Shown one piece after another: positions 4,929-8,002 of a stretch of 8,002 bases of DNA. The translations under genes were made by a program, and so were the position numbers. The notes beneath the pieces were generated by a model. The model was not told the origin of the DNA, made no database searches, and saw only the letters and a program-made list of their open reading frames with translations. The DNA is from Nitrospirota bacterium (GTDB taxonomy: Bacteria > Nitrospirota > Nitrospiria > Nitrospirales > UBA8639), in the NCBI GenBank assembly GCA_029865515.1, contig JAOUGQ010000126.1:1-8002 (forward strand), in the 5' to 3' direction. Position 1 is the stretch's first letter. Every line of letters begins with the position of its first letter.

Positions 4929-6023
4929 ATGAAGACCTGGCCATCGTTCTTCATCATCGTGATATTGTGTTTCGGGAGCACTCCATCAGAAGCACGTCGC
5001 ATCCATCTGACGACAGAGCAAAAAACTCAATTAGAAAAAGCCCAGACCATTCTGATCGAGATCCTGGCCTTAACTGAAAAAGGGGCTTATGACGCCAAGC
5101 CCCTTGCAGCAACGGTCAAGGAGCGCTTAGAAGAAATTGGGTATACGGTGACTACCGAGCGGTCTCAGTCTCACGATATTGAAGTTAAAGTAAAATGTGA
5201 GGAACAGAAGACGTTGACCGGAACCTCTCCAACCGGAGGAGATGTAGAACTGACTGACGCTCCTGACAGGCTATGGAAGGGGCCTGCGTGCCTCCTCACC
5301 TATTTCCTGCAACAAAAGGATTTGCAATGGAAAAAAGAGGTGCGCACCACCTTTTCAGATGCAAGACAGGCCGCACAAAAGGCGCAGGCTGAGGATGCCG
5401 GAAAGTTTGCCATGGACCATCTCAACCAACGGCTCACTGAATATGACTTCCCTGTCCTTCTCTCGGCCGAATGGGGCCAAGTGGGTCGCCTGCTCAAACT
5501 CCTGGAGAATCCCAACACGTCCAAACTCCGAAAAATCAAAATCCTTTCTGTCCTCAGTGACCTGCATGCTGAAGAAGCGCTCCCTCAACTGACCAAACTC
5601 CTTGAATCCACGGACTTACAGCAAGAAACCATCAACGCCCTCGCTGGAGCCGGAGCGGATTCCATTCCATTACTGATCGATTTATTTCAAAATAGTAGGC
5701 AAGCCGGTATTCGGGCGGAAGCGGCAAAAGCCTTGGGCCATATTGCAGCTAAGACGGGAGACCCTAGACCAATCCCTCCCCTGGTTCAGTATGTTTCCTC
5801 CCTGTTACCTCAATTGAAAACCTCTCAAGATATTAACTTCCCCCTCCTCACCGAAGTGGTTTGGGCTATTGGAAAGCAACGATGGGAGCCTTCCCTTAAA
5901 CCCATAGCAGAGCTTCAACAGAAAATTTGGGTCATTTTTGACAATTCAAAAGAAATGGCCGACCTACGGGAGGCCACCAGTTGGACCTATAAACAATTAG
6001 ACTTATCTGGTCACATCAGTTAA
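4929..6023 (+). CDS. Exported HEAT-repeat-like protein, first paralogue
   Basis: Encodes 364 residues. A Sec signal peptide (M-K-T-W-P then F-F-I-I-V-I-L-C-F-G) is probably cleaved after S-E-A near residue 22, so the protein is periplasmic or on the cell surface. Residues 23-130 form an alpha/beta N-terminal region with L-A-L-T-E (46-50), G-Y-T-V (71-74), V-K-C-E-E-Q-K (88-94) and L-W-K-G-P-A-C (115-121). Cys90 and Cys121 are the only cysteines of the mature protein and may form a disulfide. Residues about 175-350 are a helical solenoid with HEAT-like units, clearest at 243-275 (D-S-I-P-L-L-I-D-L-F and I-R-A-E-A-A-K-A-L-G). The C-terminal block K-E-M-x-x-L-R-E-A-T-x-W-T-Y-K-Q (341-356) is shared with the next gene. 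HEAT units usually bind proteins, so a scaffold role is plausible, but no catalytic motif is seen and I do not know the function. The stop lies 34 bases before the paralogue's start, suggesting an operon. Confidence 0.9.
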   Translation: MKTWPSFFIIVILCFGSTPSEARRIHLTTEQKTQLEKAQTILIEILALTEKGAYDAKPLAATVKERLEEIGYTVTTERSQSHDIEVKVKCEEQKTLTGTSPTGGDVELTDAPDRLWKGPACLLTYFLQQKDLQWKKEVRTTFSDARQAAQKAQAEDAGKFAMDHLNQRLTEYDFPVLLSAEWGQVGRLLKLLENPNTSKLRKIKILSVLSDLHAEEALPQLTKLLESTDLQQETINALAGAGADSIPLLIDLFQNSRQAGIRAEAAKALGHIAAKTGDPRPIPPLVQYVSSLLPQLKTSQDINFPLLTEVVWAIGKQRWEPSLKPIAELQQKIWVIFDNSKEMADLREATSWTYKQLDLSGHIS

Positions 6024-6045
6024 TTCCCCACCAATATTGCACGGA

Positions 6046-6051
6046 GGGAGG
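6046..6051 (+). promoter_or_regulatory. Ribosome binding site for the second HEAT gene
   Basis: GGGAGG at 6046-6051, within a longer purine run (6043-6051), is 6 bases before ATG 6058. It excludes the longer in-frame TTG start at 6037, which would translate the site itself. Confidence 0.75.
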
Positions 6052-6057
6052 TCAGGC

Positions 6058-7158
6058 ATGAGGGCATGGGTGACAATTGTGTTAATGGTCTTTTTGCTCA
6101 TTGGACTTTTCGTTTCAGAGGGGTTGGCACGCCGGACTTATCTCACCCCTGAACAAAAAACGCAACTCGATAAAATTCAAACTATCCGGATTCACGTCCT
6201 TGCTCTGACAGAACGTGGCAAGGTGGACGGAACAGCCATTGAGGATATTGTCCGTCAACGCTTAGGGGAATTGGGCTATACCGTTGCGACCAATCGTGAT
6301 GAGCCATTCGATGTGATGGTGAACGTCAAATGCGAGGAACAGAAAAAATGGGCTGGGACCACTCGCGCCGGCGGTGATGCGGACCATATCGATGCACCAG
6401 CCCGTCTCTGGAAAGGACCTGCCTGCCTGTTCTCCTATCTCTTGGATGGAAGAGACTTAGGCTGGTACAAAGAAGCGCGAACTACCTTCGAAGATCCCGG
6501 CCAAGCCGCGAAGGCGGCCAATGCTCCCCAATCCGGGCCCTTTGCCATTCAACAGTTAGCCGAACGGATTCGAACATTTGACTTTCCGGTCATGCTTGCA
6601 GCGGAATGGGGGCATGATAATCGTTTACTTCAACTACTCAAGAACCCTCAAACTCTTAATAAGCGAAAGCTCAAAATCCTTTCACTCCTACCTCAAGTTG
6701 GGTCTAATGAGGCGATTCCATACCTCAAAGCTATGCTCAACGATGAGGAGCTGGCTGAAGAGGCCATTGTGGCACTTTCCGCATCAGGGTCCGATTCCAT
6801 ACCACTTTTGACAGAAATCTTCCAAAAGGATCCTCACACCAACATCCGTGCGGCGGCAGCCAAGGCCCTGGGAGAAGTCGGGGCACGCACGGGAGATCCG
6901 GACATCACTCCGCCCCTTCTTGAGTACCTCAAAGAAAACTTAAAAAACATGAAAACAGCCGAAGACATTAATTTCCCAATTCTTACAGAGGTCGTGTGGG
7001 GTTTAGGCAAACTGCGAAATGAAAAATCCATTCCTCCCATTACTCAACTGCAGACAAAAGTCTGGCTGATCTACGACACATCAAAAGAAATGGAGGAGCT
7101 CCGCGAAGCGACCAATTGGACCTACAAACAAATTGATATGGACGGACAAATTCAATAG
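6058..7158 (+). CDS. Exported HEAT-repeat-like protein, second paralogue
   Basis: Encodes 366 residues from ATG 6058. The signal peptide (M-R-A-W-V then a run of hydrophobic residues to G-L-F-V-S) is probably cleaved after G-L-A at residue 24. From the R-R pair onward it aligns with the preceding gene product without a gap (offset two residues), with about 54% identity by hand count over 342 positions. Conserved blocks include V-K-C-E-E-Q-K (90-96), R-L-W-K-G-P-A-C (116-123), D-F-P-V (175-178), A-E-W-G (182-185), D-S-I-P-L-L (246-251), A-A-K-A-L-G (267-272), D-I-N-F-P-x-L-T-E-V-V-W (303-314) and the C-terminal L-R-E-A-T-x-W-T-Y-K-Q (348-358). Cys92 and Cys123 keep the exact 31-residue spacing of the partner. 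The best conserved surfaces are shared, so the two probably do the same kind of job, perhaps as a heterodimer (inference). The function is unknown. Confidence 0.9.
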   Translation: MRAWVTIVLMVFLLIGLFVSEGLARRTYLTPEQKTQLDKIQTIRIHVLALTERGKVDGTAIEDIVRQRLGELGYTVATNRDEPFDVMVNVKCEEQKKWAGTTRAGGDADHIDAPARLWKGPACLFSYLLDGRDLGWYKEARTTFEDPGQAAKAANAPQSGPFAIQQLAERIRTFDFPVMLAAEWGHDNRLLQLLKNPQTLNKRKLKILSLLPQVGSNEAIPYLKAMLNDEELAEEAIVALSASGSDSIPLLTEIFQKDPHTNIRAAAAKALGEVGARTGDPDITPPLLEYLKENLKNMKTAEDINFPILTEVVWGLGKLRNEKSIPPITQLQTKVWLIYDTSKEMEELREATNWTYKQIDMDGQIQ

Positions 7159-7227
7159 TCTGTCCGACTCGACCCGGTACAATCTCCAAACCATAATACC
7201 GCGTCTGGACGCTCTTCTTCTGACGAT

Positions 7228-7749
7228 ATGAAGATATTCTCCATTCGACCGGCATGGATAGGATGCCTTTTTTTTATAGTACTGGGAATTGCGTGGGGGG
7301 AAAACGGTTACACCCAAGTGGTTGGAGAACTAGCTGAAATGGACCGACTGGAGCAACGAGCCGAGGACGCCATTGCGAATGGAGATCCTGAAGGCGCGGC
7401 CCTGTCCATGGGGAAGGCTGCCCTTATGGCAGCGCTGATCGCCAAAAATGAAGAAAGCCAAAAAACCCGGTTCCTGTATCAGGCAGCAGAAACCCTCTTT
7501 AGAGGGCAAGAACAAGGCTATCAAGCGTTAGCACTCTTCGAACGGGCAGGAGGACAGCCACCGGCTTCTAAGGGCGTATGTGAATTCCTCTCACATGCTA
7601 CTGAAATGGTGGAAAAATCCCAAAAAGATCTCAAGGCACTTGTGAATTTCGACACTGAATCCTTAAGAGTACGCCACCAGCGCCACATCGCCAAGACCAA
7701 AGAATGGGTAGGCATTCTTCAAGGGTTACAGCAAGACTTCTCCTGTTAA
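7228..7749 (+). CDS. Exported helical protein of unknown function
   Basis: Encodes 173 residues. The signal peptide is M-K-I-F-S-I-R-P then a hydrophobic run to I-A-W-G, with cleavage likely near residue 24. The mature part is almost wholly helical and rich in Ala, Glu, Gln and Lys, with helix pairs around 34-73 and 77-107 that resemble TPR-like repeats (A-x-x-x-x-x-x-G-D-P-x-G-A and A-A-E-T-L-F-x-x-x-x-x-G-Y-x-A-L-A-L-F). This is a resemblance, not a confident domain call. Two cysteines remain after cleavage, Cys118 and the C-terminal residue Cys173, possibly a disulfide that pins the tail. The gene begins 69 bases after the second HEAT gene, on the same strand, and is likely its operon partner. 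There is no strong ribosome binding site before ATG 7228. A small palindrome, GCGT-CTGG-ACGC at 7201-7212, lies in the leader. Confidence 0.85.
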   Translation: MKIFSIRPAWIGCLFFIVLGIAWGENGYTQVVGELAEMDRLEQRAEDAIANGDPEGAALSMGKAALMAALIAKNEESQKTRFLYQAAETLFRGQEQGYQALALFERAGGQPPASKGVCEFLSHATEMVEKSQKDLKALVNFDTESLRVRHQRHIAKTKEWVGILQGLQQDFSC

Positions 7750-7843
7750 CCGGTCTGAATCGGCCCTGGGATACAAATCCACTCGCGCCATTGTGCGGGC
7801 ATAGAAATCCCCTTTTCAAAAAAGAAGCTAGGCAGCCCGTGGG
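7750..7843. other. Short convergent intergenic gap
   Basis: Separates the end of the exported helical protein from the end of the reverse-strand partial gene. Convergent genes would be expected to have terminators here. I see only weak pairings (for example CTTTT and AAAAAG near 7812-7826) and no clear GC-rich stem with a T run. Confidence 0.4.
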
Positions 7844-8002
7844 TTAATCAGGGCAGGCGTTGGGGATACTCTGGCCGTTGGACACCGGTTCGGTACTGAA
7901 CACGGACTGCGTAAGCAGACGGGCGACTTCCTGGGCGATGACTTCTTGCATGGCTTTGCTGGCCCGAATCCGTGCTTCATTTTCAGTAATATGTCCTTCC
8001 CG
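7844..8002 (-). CDS. Partial gene, C-terminal 52 codons, unknown product
   Basis: An open reverse-strand frame runs from the right edge to TAA at 7844-7846, and the start lies beyond 8002. The fragment begins R-E-G-H-I-T-E-N-E-A-R-I-R and continues as an amphipathic helix (A-S-K-A-M-Q-E-V-I-A-Q-E-V-A-R-L-L), ending in a polar tail with a Cys three residues from the end (N-A-C-P-D). Codon choice and the regular helical pattern make it credible as coding. A C-terminal helix after a short polar loop also occurs in small outer-membrane assembly lipoproteins such as LptE, but 52 residues are too few to claim that. It converges on the exported helical gene. Confidence 0.6.
   Translation of the reverse strand, partial: REGHITENEARIRASKAMQEVIAQEVARLLTQSVFSTEPVSNGQSIPNACPD

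Noticed and set aside
7201..7212. Palindrome GCGT-CTGG-ACGC as a terminator between the second HEAT gene and the next gene
   Set aside because: The stem is only 4 bp and the tail is mixed C/T rather than a T run, so it is unlikely to stop transcription.

Overview
The window looks like an ordinary chromosomal stretch from a Gram-negative, diderm bacterium. Base composition looks balanced (close to half G+C by eye). Five of the eight recognisable protein genes carry an N-terminal signal peptide, lipobox or membrane anchor, and there is a periplasmic-type lytic transglycosylase. The style of the secreted proteins (short repeated IDG-F/Y-Y-V-R domains, HEAT-repeat exported proteins, small Cys-containing lipoproteins) reminds me of Nitrospirota, for example marine Nitrospira. 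That assignment is inference from memory and was not checked by any search.

Layout from left to right. A small lipoprotein (61-345, +) is followed by about 620 bases without a convincing gene. That gap holds a pair of 9-bp inverted repeats about 130 bp apart (possible relic of a miniature mobile element), a 7-bp hairpin and a candidate tRNA promoter. A tRNA-Phe (GAA) with encoded CCA lies at 970-1045. Only 40 bases on is an exported protein made of three copies of one ~64-residue domain joined by Pro/Ser/Thr-rich linkers (1086-2126, +). Convergent to it is a membrane-anchored lytic transglycosylase with an MltF-like catalytic domain (2361-3101, -). After an AT-rich gap comes a reverse-strand pair: proC (pyrroline-5-carboxylate reductase, 3668-4480) followed downstream by a 65-residue unknown protein with a strong ribosome binding site and GTG start (3409-3606).

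The divergent interval upstream of proC (4481-4928) contains two adjacent hairpins whose arms can also pair with each other. To its right are three exported proteins on the + strand: two tandem paralogues with a conserved Cys pair and HEAT-like C-terminal repeats (4929-6023 and 6058-7158, about 54% identical by hand count, alignable without gaps), then a helical exported protein (7228-7749). The right edge contains the last 52 codons of a reverse-strand gene whose beginning is outside the window.

Only tRNA-Phe, ProC and the lytic transglycosylase have a firm function. ProC makes proline from pyrroline-5-carboxylate in the cytoplasm, and the transglycosylase cleaves peptidoglycan. The three-gene exported block at 4929-7749 reads as a small envelope operon of unknown purpose and is the most interesting part of the window. 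I found no CRISPR array, complete insertion sequence, phage gene or defence system.
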